64,000 nt of DNA, taken from the NCBI GenBank assembly GCA_051294375.1, contig CM119270.1:2030486-2094485 (forward strand). The letters run 5' to 3'. Of the stretch, positions 33,185 through 45,049 are shown one piece after another. Position 1 is the stretch's first letter. Each line of letters begins with the position of its first letter. A program made the translations under genes and the position numbers. The notes beneath the pieces are model-generated. The model was not told the DNA's origin. It did not search any database and saw only the letters and a program-made list of their open reading frames with translations. The stretch comes from Paraspadella gotoi. Its lineage: Eukaryota; Chaetognatha.

Positions 33185-33625
33185 CGATGACGATGATGAT
33201 GATGATGATGATGATGATGATAAAAATGGACAACAACGACGACGAAGATGAGACAACGAAGATAAAGTATCCTTAATAATAAATCCCACGTATTTAAAAT
33301 ATAAATACTAAAAATAATCAATTGAAGATACGGTTTTCTTTCGTGGAACTGATCGATTTTCATGAAAAGGAATAAGACGACGACGACGACGAAGATGACT
33401 AGGACATCATAAACGACGAAGATGACAACGACGATGACGGCAATGACAAAAACAACGGCGATTGGGACAACAACGACGAAGCAAAGGATGACGACGATGA
33501 CAACTCGGACGACAATGATGATGACACGACACGACGATGACTAAAACTAGGACAATGACATCAACTATTACGAAAACGACACTAAAAAGGTTAACGACCA
33601 TTAACAACAACAACGACGACAACAA
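32618..33625. repeat. CGT array then GAC/GAT arrays
   Basis: CGT-rich 32618-32715, GAC-rich 32783-32845 and 32935-33050, a near-perfect GAC then GAT array 33085-33222, and GAC/AAC-rich 33370-33625. Poly-Asp, poly-Ser and poly-Val frames are artefacts. Confidence 0.9.
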
Positions 33626-33749
33626 CAACAACCATAAGAGGCCAACCATTTCTTCGAGACTCGAGATGAAAAGGAATCCTGAGAATTTGATTCCTCGAGT
33701 CGTAAAAACCAGAGGACGAGCGAGAGTGAGGAATTTCGGTGAAAGAGGG

Positions 33750-33782
33750 CAGGTAGAAGAGAGAGGAGAAGAGAGAGAGAGA

Positions 33783-33837
<55 letters not shown>

Positions 33838-33840
33838 AGT
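33750..33840 (+). repeat. GA microsatellite
   Basis: (GA)n, repeated with noise at 42045-42130. Confidence 0.9.
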
Positions 33841-34166
33841 CGATTGCAGTTGGGGAACGAAGGTGATAAGAGTATTTTTATTCGCCGTGAAATTAGGTGA
33901 AGAAAGATGTGATTCTTGATAGGAAGAGACGTTATGATGAGATGTGATATAAACAAGAAGAGGATGTGACAGTTGACGGTGAGAGATGAATGTAAAGTTT
34001 GAAGAAAAAATGGAAGATAGTGTTTCATTCCATCTAAAAGGCAAAGGAGCGGAAATTAGAAAAAAAGACAAATGATAATTAAGATGTGGTGAATGTGACG
34101 AGAGAATTAAGATGAAAAATGAAGTAAAGTCACTCGGAATGAAAACATGATCGCTTCATCCCATGT
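33841..34166. other. A-rich sequence, nothing recognised
   Basis: Repeated at 42131-42455. No gene. Confidence 0.5.
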
Positions 34167-34385
34167 GTTGCGCCGCAGTGACTTTATTTTAATGAGTATT
34201 TCCCTTTGATCACATGACATGACATGACATGAAATGACAAGACATGAGAAAAAAATATTTCTAGCCCGTGTATTTATGACATGCGCTGCATCGAAATTCC
34301 GTCTTTAATTTCTTATAGTTTTAGGATTTTCTGAAGGCACCGCTAGCAGTCCCTTAGATTTGAGGTTTTTTACTGTCTTAACAAG
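34167..34385 (+). mobile_element. Family M element, cut by the copy A/copy B junction
   Basis: Left end GTTGCGCCGCAGTGACT, CATGA array 34213-34245, 'ttttaggattttctgaaggc', 'cagtcccttagatttgagg', then abrupt loss at 'ctgtcttaac', where the start of copy B is joined. The full element is seen at 42456-42814. Confidence 0.7.
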
Positions 34386-35554
34386 GCATTTAACCAAGCT
34401 GTCCAGTTTTAAATAACCTCATTCTCATTAAATGTATAGCCGCGACGATAACGATCAAGAATCTATGTATACTATCAAGTGAACGTTTTAAATTTTTCTT
34501 AAACTGAAGTCCGACAGTAATTCGAATATAATTCATGGGTAGGGGGGACCCGTCGTTCTCGGTCGCCATAGCGATTATAGCGCAACAAAAAAACCATGAG
34601 AAGCAATCCTGTGAGAGGGAGGCGTGAGGGGCAGTCAGTCCCAAATATCACAAAATCTGGACGTGTGTGACAGATTATCACGTGACGCGAATCTGGGTGG
34701 GGAACAAGGGTTTTTTTCTTTTCTGCACGTAAATCCTCGCATGCCGTGAGTGAAATACACGAGCTATGGCAACGATGGACAAACAGGAGAAATAAGGAAT
34801 GAGAAGGAATGTGAGGGAAGAAAGAAGAAGAAAGATGGGTAACGTTTGAGGAAGAGACGAATAATAAAGGGACGGGAAAAGACTAAGCGGAGAAGCAGAC
34901 AAGAACAAGAAAAAATGTTTGAATAGGTTTGGAGTTCGGGTTTAATAGTGGTTATAAGAATATAAAAAAATTCATAAATTATAATAAGTTCACTGAATTA
35001 GTTATGGGTTATGCGACATTTAATTTTTCATCTGTCAACGAAAAATTCTTCGCATTGCTGAAGTGACTTAACCAAGATTACATAAGTAAAGTAAAGTAAA
35101 CTAAAGTAAAGTACAATTCATTAAAAAGCAAGATATGTATAATTAAATAATATAGGATACTATAGTAAAGACGAATAAAATTAAAAATGGAAAATAGCGA
35201 AACAAGTAAATTTGAAAATTGTGATAGAGATAAACTACCCCCTGGAACTTTTTTGCCTCACGCGGTTAAGACAACGCCCAACTTCTTTCGAACCAAATCG
35301 ACGAAAAAGAAGAACGGACATCAGCGGTGCCTGATACGACATTAAAAGCGCGCGCGCGAATCCGAATCTGTCTGAAATGGCCGTCGAACCTAACAGCGGA
35401 GCCTGTTACGGCGCCTTCGGGAGAAAGCGTACAGGGAGGAAAAATTTTCGCGAAAAAATAGAACTAACTCGTAGGTGAGGCGAGTCTTTTTCGAGGAAAA
35501 AAAAAAGAATAACCGTTATGGAAGGATTCATGCCCTCGATGTTGTAGTTGTTGT

Positions 35555-35556
35555 GG

Positions 35557-35589
<33 letters not shown>

Positions 35590-35675
35590 CGTCGTTGTCC
35601 GCTCTCTGTCTGTTCGAACTTGGGCTTTTTCCTTCTCTCCCACATCGATGTCGTCGTAAGTCATTCCACGAATGG

Positions 35676-35724
<49 letters not shown>

Positions 35725-36185
35725 TCTCGGTCCATCGTCTCTCTCTCCTTTCTCTTCTGCTCAAGGCGAGAGTGACAAAACCGTTGGTTTAAATCGTCCG
35801 CATCAATGATGTCTTCTATACGAATGTGTCGTCGTCATCAATCATCGAGTCGTCGTCTTCGGTCATAGTCATCGTCGTCGTCATCATCGTCGTCAATTGT
35901 CATCGGTCGTCGTCATCGTCATCTCACCGTCGTCAAAATCGTCGTCGTCATCGTCGTCTTCAAGTTCGTCGTCGTCCGTCCATCGTCGTGCGCCATTCGT
36001 CCGTCGTCCGTTGGCCATGTCCTGTGGTCTTTGCATTATTCATCTCCTTCAGGGTTTTTTTTTTTGCAACTTCAGTCATTTCCATCTTCGTCGTTTGTCG
36101 TCGTCGGGCATTTCTTCTCTTCGGTCGTCACCTTCCGGTCGTCGTCGTCCGTCGTCGTCACTTCGTCGTCGTCGTCGATCGCTCA
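35555..36185 (+). repeat. CGT, TC and CGT arrays in copy B
   Basis: CGT 35558-35595, TC 35680-35745, mixed CGT/CAT 35828-36180. This spans what is N in copy A. Confidence 0.85.
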
Positions 36186-36869
36186 CGTAGTTTACGCGAG
36201 GTTCGACAAACCGCAAAAGGTCCAACAAAGTAAATGAAAATAAAGGTCGTCAAACAATTACTACCTTCGGGCGATACTGATGAAGAAGAGAATTGGGATC
36301 ATTTCTTTAAGGGGAGAAAAGGGTGCGATGAGGGCTAAATAGGAAGTTTTTTGGTCGTTTTTATAAAAAGAAGATGTGTTTATTTAATAATTTTGGAGAG
36401 GTAAAGCTGTGCATCTTGTTATATGATTCAATCAAACAAAGAATATTATGTTGTTAAAAAATCCCTTATCTTAAGATCTTATTTCTAAAAAAACGACATG
36501 ATGTAATAATAAATTGATATTACCCGGTTATGTCTTTGACCTTTTCTTTTACAAATAAGTTTTAACACTTTTTCTTTTAAGAACAAGTACTTGGCAATGC
36601 ACTACTATTACATCTCAAGCGACCAATTTTTAAGACCAAATATGTCCACATCCTCTAAATCTTTTAAAAATAGAAATTAAATGTAAATTTATTAATTGTA
36701 ATTTTCCTTTAGATTACCATAGAAAGAAAAAACAAGATTTTTAAATGAAGTCAAAGAATGAAGTCGATATTTTTTTATCGAAAAAATAAAAATCTATATG
36801 GATTTTCTTTCGTATTACAATTTGACGAAAAGATTCAGATTGAGGCGCCGCAAACCAAAGGAACTGAGA

Positions 36870-37175
36870 AAGAAGAGGGCGGAGAAGAACAGAAAGAGAG
36901 AGAAGGAGAAGGAGAAGAAGAGAGAGAGAGAGAGGAAGAGAGAGAGAGAAGAAGAGATGAAGAGAGAGAGAAGATTATCAGTAGAGAAGTAAAATACGCT
37001 CATTACTCGCTAGCGACAAGCAAGTGCGATAGTTTTTACTTAGCAATTGGTTCAGCCCAGCCTTGATTTTGCAATATTCACTCCGTGCCAAGATTACCGG
37101 CGGCCAATGCTTGCTTCTGGTAGTGCAGGGCAGATAAAAACTCAGGGAGTTGATAAGAAGAAAAGAAATGAGAGA

Positions 37176-37206
<31 letters not shown>

Positions 37207-37230
37207 CGAGAGAGAGAGAGAGAGAGAGGA
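36870..37230 (+). repeat. GA tracts in copy B
   Basis: GA-rich 36870-36975 and 37160-37230 flank a unique segment. Glu/Arg frames here are spurious. Confidence 0.85.
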
Positions 37231-38689
37231 TGCAGAATAAAGACATAACACTTTTATTAATCAAGTCCAGTTTCTTAGGAGGAAAATGCAGTTTTCCTTT
37301 GTTTTCCTGTTACCGCTGCGTTCGAAAAGACGAACTAATGAAAATTTCTTTAACGTAGACTGCCCATGTTAAATTTCTAACGTTAAAGTTCTCATGTTTT
37401 CGCCTAAATAACGAATAACGACTTAAATTCATTATATTCTTCGTCTTGATTTGTCGTCGTTGTCAGTTGTCGTCGGGTCGTCGTCGTCCGTCGCGACCCG
37501 TACTCACGTTCTTGTTTGCCTTCTATATTTGATGCTTTTGTTGTTCGTCGTGAAATTGCCTCCTGAAAATTGCTTTTTTCTTTTTATTACTTGTTGTCGC
37601 TCTTTTTTTTTTATTTCGAGCAGGACGAATTTTTTCTTTAATGTTTTAAATCGGTTCAAGAGAAGTTTGCTTTTTTTTTCGCTTTCGTAAGTATTATTGC
37701 ATTTAAATAACTACTAATAACGTTGTAGAGAAAAGTTTAGAATGTGCTATATATAGCTGTTGTTGTCTCATTACCGAGTTACTGCTATTAAATACAATGA
37801 ACTAAACGTTACTTAAAGAAGAGAAGGTTTAAAGAGGTAATAAAAAAGCGGCATCTAATTGCAAATTAGAATCTTGAGCCTGTGACTAAAAAGTACCTAT
37901 TTTCATCGTGGTCCTTGTTTTTAATCTAATTTTAAATTTTATAACCCCTAATTGTTTCTTATTTATCGATAACACATAGTAAGCATTTATTACTAAGTTC
38001 GCGCAACCTGCCTGTTAACCACATATATATTTTAATTATAATAATTTTTCGTTCGTGTTGGATGTGTATTTTAAAAATCTCAAACTTTAATCTTAGATTC
38101 TATAATATTATCATTTCATTTCAAGTTTTAATTCTAATTTTGATATTCATTCATTTGTTTCAATTTAACAATTTTGTGAATGTCTTGATTCGTTACGGAG
38201 TTTGGCCCACTAAAATTTTTGTTGGTGTCATACTTCATCGATTTCTTATGGGATTTTTGTGTCACAGAATGATAATCATCATCATTTACTCCGACCTATA
38301 CATCGATCTATCAGTCATCCGACCCTTACTCTCCTCCCTTGCCATCCGTCTGTGCCATAATGCCATATGCGTCGATACCATTATTCCACTTTTTCTTGAT
38401 GCCACTCTCTCCACTTCTTCCGCCTTAACCAATTCCGTTATCCCCTCCACTTTTCCCGCTTTCCAATTTTTCCGCTTCGCATGCGCCGTCTCTCGCGACC
38501 CTCGGTTTTCTGCGTGTCGCGCTCGACTGAGTTATGCGTCCGATTAACACTCCTCGCCCTACGGGGTTTTCTGTGCGTCACAGCCGATTAGGGTTTTAAT
38601 GCGTACGCATCTCGACGGAGCCTGAGAAGCTCGGTGGAGAGATGGATCACGAGGCAGTCCGTGAGATCGAAAAGATAGGGGAGAGGTGA

Positions 38690-40560
38690 AATTGATAGGG
38701 AAGAGAGATGAGGAATTAGATTGGAAAGGGAATAGATAGAGTGAGATAATAAGATAGGGTAATTTTGAAAGATGGATAAGTGATAGATAGGGAAAGGTGA
38801 TGGATAGGAAAAGGTGAGATTGGGAAGGTGAATAGGGAAAGTATTATGAAGGTGATCAGAAGTGATTGATAGGAAGGTGAATTAGATAGGAAAAGGTGAG
38901 ATGGAAAGGTATAAGAGATAGAATTTGATGATAGGAAGGTGTAGATAGGGACAAGTGTGAGATAGGAAAAGGTGAATTAGATAGAAATAGTAGGAAAAGT
39001 GATGAATTAGATAGGAAGGTATTAAGATACGGGTGAGATGGGAAAGGTGAATTAGATAGGAATAGGTGAAATTCGTATAGGGAAAGGTGAATTAAACAAT
39101 AGGGAAAGGTGAATTAGATAGGGAAAGGTGAAATAGGCCAAATGTTGAATTAGATAGGGAAAGGTGAATTCAGATAGGAAAAGTGGAATCTAGATAGGAA
39201 AAGGTATTAGATAGGGTAAGTAAATTAATAGGCAAATTAATTGATGATAGGTGAGATAGGGAAAAGGTGAGATTAAGGAAAGGTGAATTAGATAGGAAAA
39301 AGTGAATTAGATAGGGTAATAAGGTGAATTAGAAAAGGAAAAGGTAGAGATATGGAAGAAATGAATTAGATAGGGAAAGGTGAATTAGATAGGGAAATGG
39401 TAAATTAAGATAGGGAAAGTAAATTAGATAGGAATAGAGTGAATTAGATAGACGAAAGCAGTAGATTAAGATAGGAGCAAGGTAGGATTAGAAGGATAAT
39501 AGATAGAGATTAGAAATAGATAGGAAGGTGGAAAATAGATATAGCAAGGTGGAATTAGACTGATGTGCACTATTGGTCAGATATGCTAGTATAGGCAACT
39601 TGGATATGTAGAAGGACTAAGATATGGAAAGATCGTGAATTAGCATATGGGGAAAAGGTGAAATTATGGAAGTGAATTGAGATGATTCAAGGTGAAACTT
39701 AGATAAAGAATAGGATGGAATTTAGATAGGGCAAGGTGAGATAGGAAAGGTATTGGATAATGTCAGAGATAGGGAAAGGTGGAGCGATATTCGAAAGAGA
39801 TAGATCGGAAGGCTCCATTGCGGTCGAGATGTGGAGCATTAGAAGAACAGCATGTAAGAGGCGCAAGGTAGATTATGATGAAAGTAATTAACATAGAAAT
39901 CTAATAGTAGAAAGGACAATAGTATGAAATAAATACAGGCTTGTTACTAAAGAGAATGAGAGCCAATGATTGAAAACACATATAATAATGTCTATTTGAG
40001 GGGTCTAAATTAGTAGAGTAAATCTAGTTCGATAAGGTATTGCCATTCAAAAGAAAAGTGATTGTATGTCGAAAGTACCGTATCGCTGAAAGTTAAGATT
40101 GGAGGAAAGGGTGAAAGGGTAGAATGAGAGAGTAGAGGGAGTAAGGAGGAGTGAGAGCAGAGAATGAGAAGATAGAAGGAGAGAACGGAGAGTGAATTTC
40201 GGGAAGAAAGGGGAGACGGCAAGCAGGTTGAATAATAGGGATTAGAAGGAAGAGATAGGAGTAAGATAAGAGTACATAAAGTAAAGAGTAGAGAGGGTGA
40301 AAGCGTGTAGAAGGTTAAAATAAATTAATGAAGATGGAATGAATTATAGATAAAGAAAGGCAGTGAGGAGATAAAAAGGGAAAGTAAATAGGGGAGCAAT
40401 TGTAAGAAATAAAACGATAGAGGGCAATGTGAATAAGGTAATAGGAGTAAAATAGAAGGAATTAGAAAGTGAAATGAAGGACCAGAATAGAGTATTTGAT
40501 AAGGGCAAGTGGATAGAAGGTAAAGATGGAGTGATTGATAGTGGCGAGAAGAACGCTTGC
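38690..40560 (+). repeat. 19 bp minisatellite, scrambled copy B version
   Basis: GTGAATTAGATAGGGAAAG units are recognisable to about 39760. They then decay into A/G-rich sequence with 'gaatagagta' and 'gtgagagcag' phrases to 40560. Whether the second half is true sequence or read error cannot be told from one copy. Confidence 0.75.
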
Positions 40561-41014
40561 ATGTCCAAGTTGAAGTTAAATTTGACAAAAAAGTAGGCCG
40601 CAATAAACAATTACAACATTTACTAATTTTTATATCTGATCTTATAAAAGATGTAGCTTGTAGAAAAGATTGATAGGGAGCCTAACGATATTCCAGAGGT
40701 AATGGGGAAGGAGATAGGTGAAGGAAGGGGGCGAATGGAGAAAAATAGGAGATTGATTCTGTGCTGGGTAATAATGGAATAGTACGTTGTCAATATTTGG
40801 TCGTAAACATAAAAGTTTAAGGTGCGTCAGTCCGTCGTCTGTGTCGTGTTCGTCTCTCGTCGTCGTCCGTTCTCTGGTTCCGTTTTTATCCGGAAACTTT
40901 TGTTCTTTCCTCGATGTCGTTGTCGTTGTCGTCTTTGTCAGTTATGCGTAATTTTGGTCCTTCATGTCAAATAGTTTTTTTTTTTCCTACCTTATTGGGG
41001 ATGGTATTAATGGT

Positions 41015-41945
41015 GAAGACGACGACGACGACGACGAACGATTACGAACGACGACGGACGATAAGACGCGAAAAAGAGGCGATCGTTTTCCAAAACCGAA
41101 CCGGTCACCGCCTAAAGGAAGAGAGACGAATTCCTTTTAAATTATATTAATGACGTCAATAAATACGTCAACAAAGCGAATGACACGAACGAACGACGAC
41201 GACGACGACGGACGACACGTCATAAACGACGACGAAAACGACCTTGATGGTGAAAACAAGGGAAACGAATATGACGACGATGACGAACTGAAACAACAGC
41301 AAATGCTGGACTCTCTGTCGCTGGTGCTGTTGTGGATGAATGTTAACGAACGACAGACGGACGATGATGACGCGTTCGACGACGCGAGAACCGACGATGA
41401 CGACGGACGACGACGACGAACGACGAATCGATGATGATGATGATGATGATGATGATTATGATGATGACTGATGACGATGAATGATGATGATGATGATGAT
41501 GATGATGATAAAAATGGACAACAACGACGACGAAGATGAGACAGAAGATAAAGTATCCTTAAATAATAAATCCCGACGTATTTAAAAATATAATACTAAA
41601 AATAATCAATTGAAGATAACGGTTTTTTTCGTGAACTGATCGATTTTCCATGAAAAGGAATAAGACACGAGTTGACGACGACGAAGATGACTAGGACATC
41701 ATAAACCGACGAAGATGACAACGACGATGACGGCAATGACAAAACACGGCGATTGGGACAACAACGACGAAGCAAAGGATGACGACGATGACAACTCGGA
41801 CGACAATGATGATGACACGACACGGACGATGCTAAACTAGGACAATGACATCAACTATTACGAAAACAGACACTAAAAAGGTTAACGACCATTAAGCAAC
41901 AACAACGACGACAACACAAAAACCATAAGAGGCCAACCATTTCTT
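41015..41945 (+). repeat. GAC/GAT arrays in copy B
   Basis: Counterpart of 32783-33625 with shortened and interrupted arrays. Some frames of 75-94 codons are products of the triplet unit. Confidence 0.85.
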
Positions 41946-42044
41946 CGAGACTCGAGATGAAAAGGAATCCTGAAGAATTTGATTTCCTCGAGTCGTAAAA
42001 ACGCAGAGACGAGCGAGAGTGAGGAATTTCGGGTGAAAGAGGCA

Positions 42045-42047
42045 GGT

Positions 42048-42128
<81 letters not shown>

Positions 42129-42135
42129 AGTGATT
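42045..42135 (+). repeat. GA microsatellite in copy B
   Basis: Counterpart of 33750-33840. Confidence 0.85.
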
Positions 42136-42455
42136 CAGATGGGGAACGAAGGTGAATAGAGATTTTATTGCCGTGAAATTAGGTGAAGAAAGATGTGATT
42201 CCTTGATAGGAAGAGAGCGTTATGGATGAGATGTGATATAAACAAGAAGAGGATGTGACAGTTGACGGCTGAGAGATGAATGTAAAGTTGGAAGAAAAAT
42301 GGAAGATAGTCTTCATTCAATCTAAAAGGCAAAGGAGCGGAAATTAGAAAAAAAGACAAATGATAATTAAGATGTGGTGAATGTGACGAGAGAATTAAGA
42401 ATGAAAAATGAAGTAAAGTCACTCGGAATGAAAACATGATCGCTTCATCCCATGT

Positions 42456-42814
42456 GTTGCGCCGCAGTGACTTTATTTTAATGAGTATTTCCCTTTGATC
42501 ACATGACATGACATGACAGATAATGAACAGAACATGAGAAAAAATTATTCTAGCCCGTGTTATTTATGAACATGCGCTGCATCGAAATTCCGTCTTTAAT
42601 TTCTTATAGTTTTAGGATTTCTGAGGCACCGCTTAGCAGTCCCTTAGATTTGAGGTTTTTTAACTGTCTTAAGCAAAAGAGCAACGCAACTATAGGCAAA
42701 AATTGCATTTTTAATGAATAGTGGGGACAGACGACAGACAGACATACCGACCCGACCGACAGACAAATCAGAAAACCGACCGAAAGTGACATCGAGTACG
42801 TCGCTGGCGCTTAA
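42456..42814 (+). mobile_element. Family M element, full length, noisy
   Basis: Left GTTGCGCCGCAGTGACT at 42456, CATGA repeats, conserved middle, 'agcaacgcaactatagg', short GACC array (42728-42785), decayed right end 'gagtacgtcgctggcgc'. About 360 bp. It shows the portion missing from 34167-34385. Confidence 0.65.
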
Positions 42815-42869
42815 CATAAAACATATTACTTCAGCAAGATAGAAATATTGATATCCGACATTTCACCTA

Positions 42870-43012
42870 GATAGAATGAAGAGAGAGAAGAGAGAGAGGA
42901 GAGTAAGAGAGTATTGAGAGAGAGAAGAGAGTAGAGAGAGAGAGCTAGGAGAGAGAGAGTAGAGTAGTAAGAGAGAAGATGTCAGCAAGAGAGAGAGAGT
43001 CAGTCACAGCAC
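42870..43012 (+). repeat. GA tract
   Basis: Interrupted GA/GTA repeat just before a 25-N gap. Confidence 0.85.
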
Positions 43013-43125
43013 CTGATAAATTTAAACCTTCGGTACAACGTCAATGTTGTTGTCCTGTCGGTCCGTCGTCGTACGCGATTTGGGCTAAAATTGCTCGCCA
43101 TTTTTTTTAACTGAATTGATGGAAG

Positions 43126-43150
43126 NNNNNNNNNNNNNNNNNNNNNNNNN
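43126..43150. other. Assembly gap, exactly 25 N
   Basis: Marks the change from noisy sequence on the left to clean, largely single-copy sequence on the right. Confidence 0.95.
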
Positions 43151-43379
43151 GCAAAAGAGCAAACCGAACTTATCCCTCAAAAGAATATGGATTTTTGAAA
43201 AAAATTATTTGATCATTAGCCGTCAAAACCGCGCAGGAGACGAACTTTGTGAAGAAGGGTCCGCGCAAGTTAAAAAAAATGTCCAGTGCGAACGAGTTCG
43301 AGTTTGCTTGAATTCTGAACCTGAAATTGTACAAAGTGGCAACGAGATGAAAAGCGACATTCGACGGAAAAGAACATAA
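43151..43379 (+). CDS. Coding candidate, partial, unrecognised
   Basis: An open frame runs from the gap edge to a TAA at 43377-43379. The second half is charged and contains three cysteines (E-L-C-E-E, V-Q-C-E-R, V-C-L-N). A possible splice acceptor (gatcattag) sits at 43208-43216, so the exon could be 43217-43379. No family recognised. The minus strand also has a 61-codon frame here. Chance is a real alternative. Confidence 0.2.
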
Positions 43380-43486
43380 AGGTCGGATTTGACTGATTGA
43401 TTAATCATATCATTATAATACGCTAATAATTGATATTGCGTTCATTAAAGTCTCTGTAATCTTATTTCTCTACGTTTATTTAAGGC

Positions 43487-43654
43487 CTGGGGACTGCCTC
43501 TGTCTTAAAAGCGTTCGACCGGCAGCCGAGTGCATGCAAGCCGGATTCGGCGACAACACAAGCGAGCGTCGACGATGCTGGGACGCAGCCGACGTCTACA
43601 TGGCTGGGGAAGATCACTAACGGGCCTTCGTATTCCACATCGCAGCTTGGTTAA
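43487..43654 (+). CDS. Coding candidate exon, unrecognised
   Basis: A pyrimidine-rich stretch and 'tttatttaag' end at 43484, a reasonable acceptor. The frame from 43487 is open for 55 codons to a TAA at 43652 and is rich in Ser/Thr/Gln. The neighbouring frame from 43486 is also open (to TAA 43618), and a minus frame of 66 codons covers the same bases, so the true frame, if any, is undecided. No domain recognised. Confidence 0.18.
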   Translation: MGTASVLKAFDRQPSACKPDSATTQASVDDAGTQPTSTWLGKITNGPSYSTSQLG

Positions 43655-44158
43655 AACCAAATTCCGCATTTCTTTTGAAAATAGATCGGAGTTTCGGTAT
43701 GGCATATTAAGCGACCTCGAATAAGCGCGAGAAAAGAGAAGAAATAATGATGGTTGAGCAATTTAGAGAAAATTATTATTAACAAAAATTATGAATAAAA
43801 AATCAAATCAAATTTTTTGTTTTTGTTTTTGTCACAAAACCAACCTGAGTGCATTAATATCAATTATTATTAATAAGCAAATGATTCGCAGAGAGAATAC
43901 CGTAAACGGAACGATACGTTCTAGACAGCGGTTTGCGGTAGGCGAAAAAAGAAAGATGCGCGACACAACAACTGTTGAATTTTAAGAAAGGCGAAAACGG
44001 GTAAGTATTAATTTTGAAAATAAATCATATTGAGAAGTAATAAAAAGTTATAGAAGTTTCAACTTATGCGCACTGGAAAATCGCAGAAGCGAGCTCATTT
44101 TTAAATCTGTATTTGGTTAAGCGCTTGCAATGGGAGGAATAGGAAAGCGGAAAGCGGG

Positions 44159-44302
44159 ATGGACGCTAACCGCGTTCAGACAATGCCTGTAACCAATATA
44201 AGCCTAACAGGGGAATGTTCTTCCGGGAAAAATGCGAACGATCATTCAAACTCATTGGTAAATGACCCTTTATTGTCAACGAATTCTAGCACCAATGAAT
44301 GA
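44159..44302 (+). CDS. Short coding candidate, 47 residues
   Basis: ATG at 44159, frame rich in Asn/Ser/Thr (M-D-A-N-R-V-Q ... S-T-N-E), stop TGA at 44300. No motif recognised. It overlaps a minus-strand candidate frame (44613-44242), and only one can be real. Confidence 0.15.
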   Translation: MDANRVQTMPVTNISLTGECSSGKNANDHSNSLVNDPLLSTNSSTNE

Positions 44303-44377
44303 AAGAAGTTTCTTCGACAATAAATAATTCTTGTTAATTGTATAAATATTGCTCCAGGGGAACTTCTTGCTGCGACA

Positions 44378-44641
44378 TCACTGCGTAACCAGGGCGCCGT
44401 TGTCGCCGAGCCTTGAGCAATGGGAAGTTGCAAAACCCCCGATGATGTGCGAGTTGTGCTCGGCGGCGATTCGGGCGGCGAACTTTTGTGCCTAAAAACA
44501 TAGGACGAACCATTACTTTTGGAACAAACTGGGCGCATTCCAAATGCGCTCGTAGAGGCGAGGAGAGGTTGCTTCACGTCTGGCCACAGAAGCAGTTTTA
44601 GAGTACGGACCAATCACGATCGTGTACAAATTGCAAAAAAG
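44378..44641 (-). pseudogene. Coding-like minus frame with two in-frame stops
   Basis: From 44641 the minus strand reads 42 residues (including G-P-Y-S-K-T-A and L-Y-E-R-I-W-N) to a TAA at 44513. A TAG follows at 44492. The same frame then continues with A-Q-K-F-A-A-R-I-A-A-E to a TGA at 44378. It looks like one reading frame with an inserted 24 bp stop-bearing segment, or a decayed gene. A 25 bp intron (GT...TTTTTAG) would shift the frame and so does not rescue it. No family recognised. Overlapping frames make chance quite possible. Confidence 0.2.
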
Positions 44642-44848
44642 TTAATCTCCTGATATCAGCTGGCTCTTTAATCTCCGCTTTCGCTATAGCACTTATTCTA
44701 GACAAGTAAACCAACGCTGTTTTTTCGTTAATTGGTTTGAGGCACCAACTGATAAAAGCACCTTTTACAATTTCCAGAACAACGTGGGAGATGCGAAAAC
44801 AAGAAGTTGGGCGCAGAGCGCAGTTGCGCAGCAGACGAAGTTATGAAC

Positions 44849-44991
44849 ATTTTGGTGCCTCGACGGGGACCGGGATGCCAGTATGAAAAGTATTAAACGA
44901 AATGCAACGATGGGAAAAAGTCAAAGGGAAAGAGCACTCGTAAACCAGCGCCGTGAGCACACTGAAAACCATGAAACTATGCGACGGTAGT
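44849..44991 (+). CDS. Short coding candidate, unrecognised
   Basis: An open frame ends at TAG 44989 and contains an internal ATG at 44884. It is basic and Gln/Arg-rich (K-S-Q-R-E-R-A-L-V-N-Q-R-R). A 'tttccag' acceptor-like site lies upstream at 44772-44778. The other two plus frames are also partly open in this 43.1-45.8 kb island, whose GC content is higher than its flanks, which weakens the call. Confidence 0.15.
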
Positions 44992-45049
44992 AGAAAGGCG
45001 TAACAACATTATTAACAATGATATTCGTTTAAACGTTAACGGTTAAGGT

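Larger units (their letters stand above)
26092..34385 (+). repeat. ~8.3 kb direct duplication, copy A (clean, gapped)
   Basis: Begins near 'agcatttaacaagctgtcag' and ends in a truncated M element at 'actgtcttaac'. Every landmark (TAAAG repeat, CGT arrays, GA tracts, CCGCTTCCAA repeat, 19 bp minisatellite, GAC arrays, GA tract, M element) recurs in order at 34386-42670. Three N gaps fall within it. Confidence 0.9.
34386..42670 (+). repeat. ~8.3 kb direct duplication, copy B (noisy, ungapped)
   Basis: Same landmarks in the same order as 26092-34385. It has frequent one-base insertions and deletions, no N gaps, and strong scrambling inside the 19 bp minisatellite. This looks like raw long-read sequence rather than an independently evolved paralogue, since changes are indel-dominated in unique and repeat sequence alike. 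Confidence 0.9.
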
